From contig CAVQJU010000002.1 in the NCBI GenBank assembly GCA_963712905.1, positions 62,001 to 126,000 of the forward strand: DNA of 64,000 bases, in the 5' to 3' direction. A program made the position numbers and the translations under genes. Every line of letters begins with the position of its first letter. The first letter of the stretch is position 1. Below, piece by piece: positions 1 to 8,663 of the stretch. The notes beneath the pieces were generated by a model. The model made no database searches and was not told the DNA's origin. It saw only the letters and a program-made list of their open reading frames with translations. This stretch comes from CAVQJU01 sp963712905. Its GTDB lineage: Bacteria > Acidobacteriota > Vicinamibacteria > Vicinamibacterales > CAVVIG01.

Positions 1-237
1 AACGGCCTGTGTCATCACGCCGGCTACAGGAACTTCGACAACACGGCGACGAACATCCGGTTGATTGCGCTGGTGACGGGCGGGGAAGGGCTCCACAACA
101 ACCACCACGGCTACCCGCGGAGCCCGAAGTTCAGCTGGCGGAAGAGCGAAATCGATCCCGCCTGGCCCTTCATCAAGCTCCTGACAGCCACCGGCCTCGC
201 CAGGACCTACAAGACCATCGACGAAGCCGTGGCCTAG
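1..237 (+). CDS. Fatty acid (acyl-CoA/acyl-lipid) desaturase, C-terminal fragment
   Basis: The window opens inside this gene; only the last 78 residues are present, read in frame from base 1 to a TAG at 235. The fragment carries the third histidine box of membrane di-iron delta-9 type desaturases (HNNHHGYP), preceded by NGLCHHAGYRNF and followed by a short tail rich in Trp and Lys. In this family the three His boxes bind two irons and introduce a double bond into a fatty acyl chain at the membrane. The first two His boxes and the membrane helices lie upstream of the window, so substrate and regioselectivity cannot be judged. Family membership is confident from the His box and its context. Confidence 0.85.
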   Translation, partial: NGLCHHAGYRNFDNTATNIRLIALVTGGEGLHNNHHGYPRSPKFSWRKSEIDPAWPFIKLLTATGLARTYKTIDEAVA

Positions 238-243
238 GCGGGC

Positions 244-395
244 GCGGCTTGGTCCCTGGTCCTTAGTACTGGTTCTTGGTCCGTTCCTGGTCCACGGTCC
301 TTAGTCCGCAATCCCGCGCGGTCGCAGCGGCGCTCTGAGGACCAAGGACGAAGCACGGACCAAGGGCCAAGACCCAAGGACGAAGGACGGACGAT
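244..395. repeat. Tandem-heptamer inverted repeat (GGTCC family)
   Basis: The gap between the desaturase and pcnB is filled by degenerate copies of GGTCCTT/GGTCCCT with about 7-base period (about 249-307). These face copies of the reverse complement (AAGGACC, AAGGACG) at about 336-393, so the region can fold into a long imperfect hairpin. It belongs to the hairpin class with 7-9 base units seen at many other gaps in this window. No coding potential or promoter was recognised. Confidence 0.6.
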
Positions 396-397
396 TA

Positions 398-1705
398 CTA
401 TGCCGAGTTGTGGCCCCGGCGCCTCCGCCGGCGGCGCCGGCGTCTGCGGCCAGGAGGACCGTCTTCGGCCGCGGCAGTTGCGGCGGCGGCCGTCGCGTCG
501 GCCGGCTCGCCGGGCCCCTCCGCGATCAGCGCGTTCCAATGCTCGACGATTTCCGGAGAGTCGCCGTGTACGTCGAGCCACACCAGCGCCTCACGAAAGA
601 TGCTCCTGTGGGTCAGCGCGCGCTTGGCGCGCGGGTTCGCGCCCACTTCGTGCAGGCGGCGCTGCAGGCTCAGGATCTGGCGAAGCCGTTCGACGTCGTT
701 CCTGGCAAGCGGCAGTTCGCCGAGCTTGAGCCCCGGCGGACGTTTCGGGACTTTGCCGTCCGCCTGAGGCACGTGCTCGCCGGTGAGCGGGATGCCGAGC
801 GGCACGATCAGCGTGCCGAGCACGATCGGGTTCGTCAGCGTCTCCGGCGTTGACGCGAACCGGCGGCGGTAGTCATCGAGCGACGCCAGGGACTCCCAGA
901 GTTCGTCACCGGCCCGATGGTGGAGTTCGGCCGAAAGCGGCTCGAGCAGGCCGATCTCCAGGAGGCTCCGGAACGTCCGCTCCGCCTCCCCCGCCCGGAG
1001 AATCTTGTAGTACTCCTCGATCAGCCGCGGCGGTGAGCTTCGCGCGATCTCGTGGCGATGCGCGCGGATGGCTTCGGCCAGCGGGGGATCGATCGTGAAG
1101 TCCAGGCGCGAGGCGAGCGCGACGGCGCGCAGCATCCGGACCGGGTCTTCCTTGATTCGTGTTTCGGGATCGCCGATCGATCGCACGACGCGGGCGCTGA
1201 GATCTTCCAGGCCGCCGACGTAGTCGATGATGGAGAAGGTCGCGATGTCGTAGAACAGCGCGTTGACCGTGAAGTCGCGCCGGAACGCGTCCTCCTCGGG
1301 CGTGCCGAACGTGTTGTCGTGGTGAACGAGCGCCCTGCCGTCCGGCGTCGTGGGGTCAGGCGCCGGCACGCCATCGGCCACCACCTCTTCGCCCGCCGCC
1401 ACCTGGCGCCGGAACGTGGCCACTTCGATGACTTTCGTCCCGAACTTTACGTGCGCCAGGCGGAACCGCCGGCCGATGATCCAGCAGTTCCTGAACAGCT
1501 TCTTGACGTGCTGCGGGTGCGCCGACGTGCCGATGTCGAAGTCCTTGGGCCGGCGGCTGAGCAGCAGGTCGCGGACGCCGCCGCCGACGAGGTAGGCGAT
1601 GTGTTCGGCCTGGTGCAGGCGGTAGAGCACTTTGAGGGCGTCGGGATCGACGTCGCGGCGCGAGAGCGAGTGCTCGGCGCGCGGGACAACCCTCGGATCA
1701 GCCAT
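398..1705 (-). CDS. pcnB: Poly(A) polymerase / CCA-adding-like nucleotidyltransferase
   Basis: The 435-residue product is a class II nucleotidyltransferase of the PcnB type, which adds A residues to RNA 3' ends and so promotes decay. It shows the PcnB-specific run from the N-terminus: PRAEHSLSRRDVDPDALKVL, then VGGGVRD (residues 40-46) and the metal-binding DFD (55-57), followed by KLFRNCWIIGRRFRLAHVKF. The RNA-binding domain follows. The tail ends in about eleven consecutive arginines, a common basic extension in PcnB. I chose the ATG at 1705; an in-frame ATG at 1723 would add six residues with no better ribosome site. It lies 50 bases downstream of polA on the same strand and may be cotranscribed. 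A pure CCA transferase is less likely given the PcnB signatures. Confidence 0.9.
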   Translation of the reverse strand: MADPRVVPRAEHSLSRRDVDPDALKVLYRLHQAEHIAYLVGGGVRDLLLSRRPKDFDIGTSAHPQHVKKLFRNCWIIGRRFRLAHVKFGTKVIEVATFRRQVAAGEEVVADGVPAPDPTTPDGRALVHHDNTFGTPEEDAFRRDFTVNALFYDIATFSIIDYVGGLEDLSARVVRSIGDPETRIKEDPVRMLRAVALASRLDFTIDPPLAEAIRAHRHEIARSSPPRLIEEYYKILRAGEAERTFRSLLEIGLLEPLSAELHHRAGDELWESLASLDDYRRRFASTPETLTNPIVLGTLIVPLGIPLTGEHVPQADGKVPKRPPGLKLGELPLARNDVERLRQILSLQRRLHEVGANPRAKRALTHRSIFREALVWLDVHGDSPEIVEHWNALIAEGPGEPADATAAAATAAAEDGPPGRRRRRRRRRRRGHNSA

Positions 1706-1755
1706 CAGCGGGCATTGTACCAATTATCCTTTTTCGGGCTTTTTCGACCCGTTTT

Positions 1756-4452
1756 TCAGCCCTTGGCGTCTTTCCAGCTCCGGCCGATGCCGACGTCCAC
1801 GTCGAGCGGCACGTCCAGGGCCGCGGCCGACTGCATCCGGTCGCGGACAATGCCGGCAAACCGTTCCGCCTCGGCCTCGGGCACTTCGAACACCAGCTCA
1901 TCGTGGACGGTCAGGATCATCCGCGCCTGCGGCGAGCCCTCGAGCGCCGCGTGGACGTCGACCATCGCGCGCTTCATGATGTCCGCGGCCGAACCCTGGA
2001 TCGGCATGTTGACGGCGGCCCGTTCGGCGGCCGATCGGCGCTGAAAATCCCGGCTCATCAGGTCGGGCACGAGCCGACGGCGTCCGAACATCGTCTTCAC
2101 GACGCCCGTCGAGCGCCCTTCTTCGAGCGTCCTGTCGATGAAGCCCCGCACGCGCGGGAAGCCGGCGAAGTACGCGTCGATGAACTCCTGTGCGACCTGC
2201 GGCGTGACGCCGATGTCCTTGGCCAGCGTGAAGGCCGTCTTGCCGTAGAGCAGCGCGTAGTTGATCATCTTCGCCGTGGCGCGCAGCGCATGCGGATCGC
2301 GGCCGCTGTCGGTCCCGAACATCTTGAGCGCGGTCTGCGCGTGGATGTCGTCGCCGCGCTTGAACGCCGCGATCAGCGTCTCGTCGCCGGCCATGTGCGC
2401 GAGCACGCGAAGCTCGATCTGCGAGTAGTCGACGGAGATCAGGACGTGGCCCGGGTCGGCGATGAAGGCGCCGCGGATCGCTCGTCCGAGCTCCGTGCGG
2501 ATCGGAATATTCTGCAGGTTCGGGTCGCTGCTGCTCAGGCGCCCGGTTGCCGCGACGGCCTGGTTGAAGCTGGTGTGCACGCGGCCGGTGTCCGGGTTGA
2601 CCAGCACGGGCAGCGCGTCGATGTACGTGCCCTTCAGCTTCATCATCCCGCGCCAGTCGAGGATCAGCTTCGGCAGCTCGTGGGTGAGGGCCAGCTCCTC
2701 GAGCACCTCGACGGCGGTCGACGGCGCGCGCGAGGTGCCGGTCCGCTTGATCACGGGCAGGCCCATTCGATCGAACAGCACCTCGGCCAGCTGCTTCGGC
2801 GAGTTGATATTGAACTCGCCGCCCGCCAGTTCGTGGATCCGCTTCATCAGGCGGTTCAGCTCGACGTCCACCTGCCGCGACTGGACCGCCAGCGCCGCCG
2901 TGTCCACGCGCACACCGGCCTGCTCGATGGCCATGAGCACCGGAATCAGGGGCAGCTCGAGGGAACGGTACACCTCGGCCAGTTGCTCCTTCTCGAGCAG
3001 CGCGCGGAGAATCGGCGCGAGCTGGCCCGCAAGGTCGGCCCGCTCGCACGCGAAATCCAGAGCCGCCTCGACCGGGATGTCGCCGATCGACAGCGCCTTG
3101 ACGCCCTTGCCGCAGACGTCCTCTTCCGTGAGCGCCTTGTACATCGTGTGCTCGAGCGCCAGCTCTTCGAGCGGATAGGTCGACCGGGTGGCGTCCACCA
3201 GGTAGCTGGCGATCATCGTGTCGAAGTCGAGCCCGCCCAGCCGCACACCGTGCCTGGCGAGGACGATGGCGTCGAACTTGAGGTCGTGGCCGATCTTCGC
3301 CACGCCCGGGTCCTCGAGCAGAGGCTTCAGAACCTCGAGCACGGCGTCCAACGCGAGCGATGGGGCGTTGGCGAGAGCCCTGTGGCCCGTCGGAACGTAA
3401 TCGGCCTCTCTCGCCGAGGTCGAAAACGCGAGGCCGACGATCGAGGCGCGCATGGCCGAAGGCCGGTCGGGCAGCACACGGAACGCACACGATCCGTTCG
3501 CTTGCAGCCGGGCGGCGAGCGCGCGGACGCCGTCAATCGTGTCGACGATCCGGTACGTGCGGGCGACGCTGGCGGCGGTCGGCGCGTACTCGTTGACGAT
3601 CGTGCGGAAGCCCAGTTCGTTGAAGATCTGAAAGCACCGCTCAGGCGTGGCGCCGCGATAGCGGAGCGCGTCGGGGTCGAACGTCACCGGCACGTTGACG
3701 TGGATGCGGGCGAGCTCGCGGCTCTGATGCGCGGCATCGATGTTGGCGAGCAGCGTCTCCTTTCGTTTTGGCGTGAGCTCGGAGGCGTGCGCGATCAGGT
3801 TGTCGAGCGATCCGTACTTGCCGATCAGCTCCTTCGCGCCTTTCTCGCCGATGCCCGGCACGCCCTTGATGTTGTCGATGGTGTCGCCCATCAGCGCCAT
3901 GACATCGACGACCTGGTCGGGGCGGACGCCGAACTTTTCCACGACCCCGGCCGAGTCGTACCACGTGCCTTCGTCTCTGGGATTGAACACGCGGACGCCA
4001 TCGCGCACGAGCTGGAAGAAGTCCTTGTCCATCGTGACGACGGCGACGTCGAAGCCCCTGGAGACGGCTGCTTCGACCAGCGTGCCGATCACATCGTCGG
4101 CTTCGTAGCGATCGGAGGTGAGGATCGGGACGCCGAGCGCCTCGCAGGCCGCGTGCACCATCGGAATCTGCCCCGCCAGTTCGTCCGGCATCGGCGCGCG
4201 GTTGGCCTTGTAGTCGGAGACCAGGTCGTCGCGGAAAGTGCGGCCCGGCAGATCGAACGACGCGGCGATGAACTCGGGTTTGTGCTCGCGCAGCAGCATG
4301 CGGAGCATCGTCACGAAGATGTAGACCGCGTTGGTGGGTTTGCCCTGCGCGTTGTGCAGCAGCGCGCCGTCGCTGGTCCGAATCGGCGCGTGGTACGCGC
4401 GATACATCTGCGAGCTGCCGTCGATCAGGTAGAGCAGTGGTTTGGCGGGCAT
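1756..4452 (-). CDS. polA: DNA polymerase I
   Basis: About 898 residues in the normal three-domain order: 5' nuclease (about 1-300), 3'-5' exonuclease fold (about 310-510), and polymerase. Polymerase motifs are intact: VDYSQIELRVLAH (A), RATAKMINYALLYG (B) and TVHDELVFEVPE (C). The 5' nuclease begins LYLIDGSSQMYRAYHAP. In the exonuclease domain the expected DxE is replaced by R and L (CAFRVLPD), and the motif III Asp is Arg (FACERAD). Only the LKFD aspartate remains, so proofreading is probably lost, as in Taq and many Bacillus-type enzymes. The start is taken at ATG 4452. The in-frame ATG at 4467 would add MNFPR, encoded by the arm of the adjacent repeat. The enzyme acts in Okazaki fragment processing and repair. 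Confidence 0.95.
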   Translation of the reverse strand: MPAKPLLYLIDGSSQMYRAYHAPIRTSDGALLHNAQGKPTNAVYIFVTMLRMLLREHKPEFIAASFDLPGRTFRDDLVSDYKANRAPMPDELAGQIPMVHAACEALGVPILTSDRYEADDVIGTLVEAAVSRGFDVAVVTMDKDFFQLVRDGVRVFNPRDEGTWYDSAGVVEKFGVRPDQVVDVMALMGDTIDNIKGVPGIGEKGAKELIGKYGSLDNLIAHASELTPKRKETLLANIDAAHQSRELARIHVNVPVTFDPDALRYRGATPERCFQIFNELGFRTIVNEYAPTAASVARTYRIVDTIDGVRALAARLQANGSCAFRVLPDRPSAMRASIVGLAFSTSAREADYVPTGHRALANAPSLALDAVLEVLKPLLEDPGVAKIGHDLKFDAIVLARHGVRLGGLDFDTMIASYLVDATRSTYPLEELALEHTMYKALTEEDVCGKGVKALSIGDIPVEAALDFACERADLAGQLAPILRALLEKEQLAEVYRSLELPLIPVLMAIEQAGVRVDTAALAVQSRQVDVELNRLMKRIHELAGGEFNINSPKQLAEVLFDRMGLPVIKRTGTSRAPSTAVEVLEELALTHELPKLILDWRGMMKLKGTYIDALPVLVNPDTGRVHTSFNQAVAATGRLSSSDPNLQNIPIRTELGRAIRGAFIADPGHVLISVDYSQIELRVLAHMAGDETLIAAFKRGDDIHAQTALKMFGTDSGRDPHALRATAKMINYALLYGKTAFTLAKDIGVTPQVAQEFIDAYFAGFPRVRGFIDRTLEEGRSTGVVKTMFGRRRLVPDLMSRDFQRRSAAERAAVNMPIQGSAADIMKRAMVDVHAALEGSPQARMILTVHDELVFEVPEAEAERFAGIVRDRMQSAAALDVPLDVDVGIGRSWKDAKG

Positions 4453-4456
4453 GCGA

Positions 4457-4551
4457 GGAAAGTTCAAAGTTCAAAGTTCAAAGTGGAAAGTAAGTTGACA
4501 GTGGCTCGCGGACCGACTTTTCCACTTTCAACTTTGAACTTCCAACTTTCT
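4457..4551. repeat. Tandem-heptamer hairpin (AAAGTTC family)
   Basis: Three-plus copies of AAAGTTC with 7-base period (4457-4491) face the reverse complement (GAACTTT/GAACTTC units, 4516-4551) across a 24-base loop. The element sits between polA and the divergent lipoprotein gene. Its left arm abuts the polA start codon, so it must lie in the polA leader or overlap its promoter. Confidence 0.75.
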
Positions 4552-4590
4552 GCTGTGTGGCGCATGAGAGGGATCGCAGGAACTTTGTAC

Positions 4591-4596
4591 TATAAC
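4591..4596 (+). promoter_or_regulatory. Candidate -10 box for the lipoprotein gene
   Basis: TATAAC lies within TACTATAAC, 10 bases before the ATG at 4607. If used, the transcript would be leaderless or nearly so. No convincing -35 box is visible at the usual distance, so this is a weak call. Confidence 0.25.
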
Positions 4597-4606
4597 ATTG
4601 AGGGTG

Positions 4607-5347
4607 ATGCGGATTTTTCGGGCCGCCGTGGTCACCATCATGGCGGCGACGGCGGCGGGTTGCGGGAGCGGCGGCGGGTTGTTCCAGCAGTACGAATACG
4701 AAGAGGACGTCTACCTGTCCCTCGACGGGACAGCGACGGTTTACGTCAACAGTTCGATTCCGGCCCTCGACGCGCTACGGGGGGCGGCGTTCAATCCCGA
4801 TCCCCAGGTCCGCGTCGATCGCGAGGCCATCCGGCTGTTCTACACGACGCCGGTCACGCGCGTCGCCTCGATCACCGAGTCGCGCCGCAGCGGCCGGCGA
4901 TTCGTGCACGTTCGCCTCGACGTCGACGACATCGGCCGGCTGGGTGAGGCGGCGCCGTTCGCCTGGTCCCGGTACGATCTTCGGCGGACCGACTCGCAGT
5001 ATCGGTTTACGCAGGCGATTGGCGCCGCGGCCGGCAAGCCGGCGAGCGGCCCGGGGTGGGACGGCCGCGAGATCGTCGCGTTCCGGCTGCATCTGCCGAG
5101 CAAGATCGACTACCACAACGCCGGCGCGGCCAACCCCCGGCGCGGCAATATCCTCGTCTGGGAGCAGAAGCTGACGGACCGGATGAACGGCGTGCCCCTG
5201 CGGCTCGACGCGCGGATGCAGACCCAGTCCATCCTCTACACGACGCTCTCCCTTTTCGGAATCACGTGCGTGGCCGTTGCCGTCATGTTCGGGATCGTGG
5301 TTGTTGTCGTGAGGCGTAGCGGAAAGGACAAGGTCCAAGAGGTCTGA
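4607..5347 (+). CDS. Predicted lipoprotein with C-terminal membrane anchor
   Basis: The 246-residue protein starts with a short basic segment and hydrophobic stretch ending in a lipobox-like TAAGC, so the mature protein would begin at Cys and be lipidated. The body is a mixed, Arg/Asp-rich periplasmic region without motifs I recognise. One transmembrane helix lies near the C-terminus (LFGITCVAVAVMFGIVVVVV) followed by a basic tail. Having both an N-terminal lipid anchor and a C-terminal helix is unusual; a plain signal peptide is the alternative. TTG (4598) and GTG (4604) codons just upstream are possible starts. It stands alone between hairpin repeats. Function unknown. Confidence 0.65.
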   Translation: MRIFRAAVVTIMAATAAGCGSGGGLFQQYEYEEDVYLSLDGTATVYVNSSIPALDALRGAAFNPDPQVRVDREAIRLFYTTPVTRVASITESRRSGRRFVHVRLDVDDIGRLGEAAPFAWSRYDLRRTDSQYRFTQAIGAAAGKPASGPGWDGREIVAFRLHLPSKIDYHNAGAANPRRGNILVWEQKLTDRMNGVPLRLDARMQTQSILYTTLSLFGITCVAVAVMFGIVVVVVRRSGKDKVQEV

Positions 5348-5433
5348 GAGGTCCTAGAGGTCCAAAAGGTCCGGACCCCTCGGACCCTGGACCTTTTGGA
5401 CCTTTCGGACCCCTTGGACCTTTCGGACCTCTA
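5336..5433. repeat. Nonamer-unit hairpin (AGGTCC family)
   Basis: Units of AGGTCC plus three variable bases repeat with 9-base period (5336-5372) and face GGACCTTTT/GGACCTTTC/GGACCCCTT units on the other arm (5376-5433). The hairpin lies between two convergent genes, the lipoprotein and the TonB-dependent receptor. Its ends touch the stop codons of both, so it may act as a bidirectional terminator. It lacks a classic U-tract. Confidence 0.7.
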
Positions 5434-8400
5434 GAATCTGATCCCGAACGACAGCCGAAGCTGTTGCGGCGACGTGTACGCGAAGCGGTTGAGCGGCGTG
5501 CCGAACGCCGGCCCCTTCGCCCAGTTCACGCCTTCCACCGGCGTCGTCGTGAACGGGTTGAACGTGGAATACAGCGTCGGGTTCGAAACGTTGGTGCGCA
5601 CCACGGTGTCGATGCGCGTCTGCGTCACGGCGCCGCCGTTCGAGAAGATCTGGCCGCCGCAGCCGCACAGCTGGGAGTTGTCGAAGAGGTTGACGACCGT
5701 CAGCTGGCCGAACAGTTCGGCCCGCGACCGGTTCAACTTGTACGTGTAGTTCACCGCGATGTCCGTCCGCTTCTGGCCCGCGGTCCGGTACGCGTCCCGG
5801 TCCGTGAAGAAGTAGATCGTGTTCGAGCCCGTCGGCGGCGTGATGTAGCCCGGGTTCGTCACGAACGGCCTCGGGTTGACGCCGTTGGCCGTGTTGTTCA
5901 GGTTCGACGCCCCGTACGGCACACCGCTCTCGAGCGTCTGCAGCAGGCTCAGCGTCATGCCCTCGAGCTTCGGCACGCCGTAGTTCAGCCACAGGCGCGA
6001 ACGGTGCCGCTGGTCGACCTGCAGGTCGCCGTCCGGGAAGTTCCAGGAGGCCTGCTTGTACTCAGGGAACGAATAAGCGGCGCTCGTGATCGGGCCGCTA
6101 CCCACGTTCTCGCCCTCGAAGTTGCCCCACGTGTGCGACAGCGTGTAGTTGCCGCCGACGTCCACGCGCGGCGAGAACCGGTACGTGCCCGACAGCGTCA
6201 TGCCCGTGTACTGGCGGTGGAGCAGTCCGTCCTTGTCGTTCTCGATGTACGCCAGATCGAACTGCTGCCCGAAACTGTTGGTCACTTTGCCCGTCGTCGT
6301 GTCGATGCGCGTCACGTAGGCGTTGTAGAACTTGCGATACGCCACGTCGGCGCGGATGGCTGCCCGGCTGGTCAACTGACGGCTCACGCCGCCCGCGTAC
6401 TCGAGGTTGTACGGCGAGTCGAGCGATCCCTTAATGATCGGCGTCAGGCCGGGGATCGTCGGGTTGGACGCGAACCCCGCTGTGCGGTTGGGCCCGCCGT
6501 TGGCGTTGAACCAGTTGAACACCTGTTGGATCGCGTCGGGCGTCGCGGTGATCGGCGCGACGGTGTTGATGTTCGGCCCCTGGTAGAACCACTGATACGT
6601 CTGCGGGTTGCCCGAGGACGACGCGCTGTCGGCGATCGGATTCGAGATGGACGCGATGTATTTGGCGAAGCTGCCCGTGATCGCCCACTCGCCCTTGCCG
6701 GTCGGATCCCAGACGAGGGCGACGCGCGGGCTCCAGCCGCTGTCGTTCGCCGTGAGGTTGCCGGCCTGATCCACCCCGTGGTTCTTGTCCCAGCGGAGGC
6801 CGAGGTTCGCGGTCAGGTTGCCGTTGATGCGCCACGCGTCGGTGTAGAACGCCGAGTGCGTGCGGAAGTTGGAACCCTGGCTCAGCTCCGGTATCGGGTT
6901 GTACTGAATGACCGTCGTGTTATTGCCCAGAAACTGCGGCACGACGTCGCCGGTCGGCAGGACGTAGGACGACGTGCCCAGGATGCGGTAGTCGCTGCCC
7001 GACTGGTGGTTGTTCGCGTTCCGGATGTCGTTGAAGTTGTCGTACCCGAACGACATCGAGTGCGAGCCGCTGCCTTTCTTCGACAGGAAGTAGGTGCCCT
7101 TGACGAAGAAGTCGTCGTTGTTCCGCAGCTCGGGCCCGCAGATGCCGCAGAACGTGTCGGACCAGTACCGCGCCCGCGCGGCTCTGATCGATGAGCAGCG
7201 TCCCCTGGATGAGGTCCGTCGACTTCGCGCCGGCGTCCTCGAAGGCGAACCGGCGGCCGGAGTACCGGCGCTTCGACGTAGACCCGATCCGACAGCACGC
7301 CGCTGTAGTTGAAGGTATAGAGCTTCTCAGGAAGCTTCCGATCGCCGAGGCTCCGGGTGTCCATCGACGCCGATGTGTTGAACGTGTAGTTCTTCTGCGT
7401 CTGCGCGATCGTCAGGTAGTCTCCCTGGAACCGGTGCGCCGACGTCGCCGCGTACGTACCCTTGAACTCGTAGCGCTGGCTCTCGTCCGTGTAGGTGTAC
7501 GGGATGTTGGTCGCGATGAGCGTGCGTCCGCTCTCCTGCGAGGTGAGCCGGCCGGCCGTGAAGAACCACAGCTTGTCTTTCTTCACCGGGCCGCTCACGT
7601 AGTATTCGTACGACGGCACGGCCTTGGCGATGCGGGTGTCCTTGTGGGCCGGGTCTGCCGCGATCGCGGTCACCTCGAACGGCGTGAGCGTCCGCCAGTT
7701 GTCGTCGTTGATCGTGTCGCGGAACGAGCCGGCGAAGAGATTCCCGCCGGACTTCGTGATGACGTTCACCACGCCGCCGCCGAAGCGGCCGAACTCCGCC
7801 GACACGCCGCCGACGGCGACCGTCGTCTCCTGGATCGCGTCCTCGATGTACAGATCGAATGGCGTGCCTCGGACGTTCTCGGTGATCGCCACGCCGTTCA
7901 CCATGAACAGCGATTCGAACGACGCCGCGCCCGCAATCGACGGCGCGCCGCTCGGACCGGTCACGTGAACGCCCGGCGCCTGGAGCAGGCTCGCGTTGAT
8001 GTCGCGGTTGGTCGGCAGCAGCGCGATCATTTCCTGTTTGAAATTCGTGGCCACCTGCGCGGTATTCGTCAGCACGTCGGCCGTCTTGCCGACGACGTTG
8101 ACGGTTTCCGAGATGGCTGCCGGACCCATCTGCGCATCCAGGGGAAGGATCTGCGTGGGCGCCAGCGAGACTGTCTTCGTGACGCGTTCGAAGCCGCTCA
8201 GCTCGAAGACCACCGTGTAGACACCGGACGGCAGCCCCGGAAGGACGTAGTCGCCGTTCTCCGACGTGACGGTGTCCCGTATACCCTGCAGGCTCGGCGA
8301 CGTCACGTTGACGGTGACTCCCGGCAGGGCCAGCCCCTGCTGATCAGCCACGTGGCCGGAAAGCGTGCCGTTGGTAGTTTGAGCCGCCGCACCCGCCGCA

Positions 8401-8450
8401 ACGGCCAAGAGCGCGACCGCCACAAGCAGCCACGATCTCAGAAAACGCAT
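5431..8450 (-). pseudogene. TonB-dependent receptor with carboxypeptidase-like N-terminal domain, two frameshifts
   Basis: The intact product would be about 1000 residues: a signal peptide (MRFLRSWLLVAVALLAV), a carboxypeptidase-regulatory-like domain (TLSGHVADQQGLALPGVTV), a plug domain, and a long beta-barrel ending in the outer-membrane signal LSFGIRF. Such receptors take up siderophores or large substrates using TonB energy. The start is ATG 8450, with GGGAGG 7 bases upstream. The reading frame is broken twice within about 100 bases. After EA at about 7270 it continues one frame over as YSGRRFAFEDAGAKSTDL. After DQSRAGA at about 7170 it shifts again to RYWSDTFCGICGPELRNNDD. Both shifts look like one extra base. 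The protein is well conserved on each side, so recent mutation or assembly error are both possible. Confidence 0.8.
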
Positions 8451-8581
8451 ACACATTCCTCCCATGAATAGCCCGCGAGCCCCAGATCCTGGCTCGGTTA
8501 ATCGACTCCTATATTGAGCCGCTCGACTCACCGTGATTCGCCGTATTTCCCAGGAAGTACCAATTTGCTGAGACAAAATCT

Positions 8582-8593
8582 CCAACATATTGG
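8582..8593. promoter_or_regulatory. Near-palindrome upstream of the receptor gene
   Basis: CCAACATATTGG is a near-perfect 12-base dyad lying about 130 bases upstream of the receptor start, in the divergent gap shared with the FAD oxidase. It could be an operator for either gene. No matching regulator is encoded nearby, so this is only a candidate. Confidence 0.2.
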
Positions 8594-8663
8594 ATAGCAC
8601 CGCTACGTACGCGAGTTCTTACAAGACGGGTATCGGTCCAGCTGGCATGGAACAATACCGGGA

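Noticed and set aside
1728..1757. CGGGCTTTTTCGACCCGTTTTT as a terminator between polA and pcnB
   Set aside because: The T-run lies on the plus strand while both genes are on the minus strand, so it would not stop either transcript.
1903..4947. A 1014-codon open frame antisense to polA, and other very long antisense frames (52.6-55.7 kb, 39.7-41.5 kb, 56.2-57.9 kb)
   Set aside because: They are complements of clearly recognised genes. Their products are Arg/Ala/Gly-rich with no family motif, as expected from GC-rich third positions.
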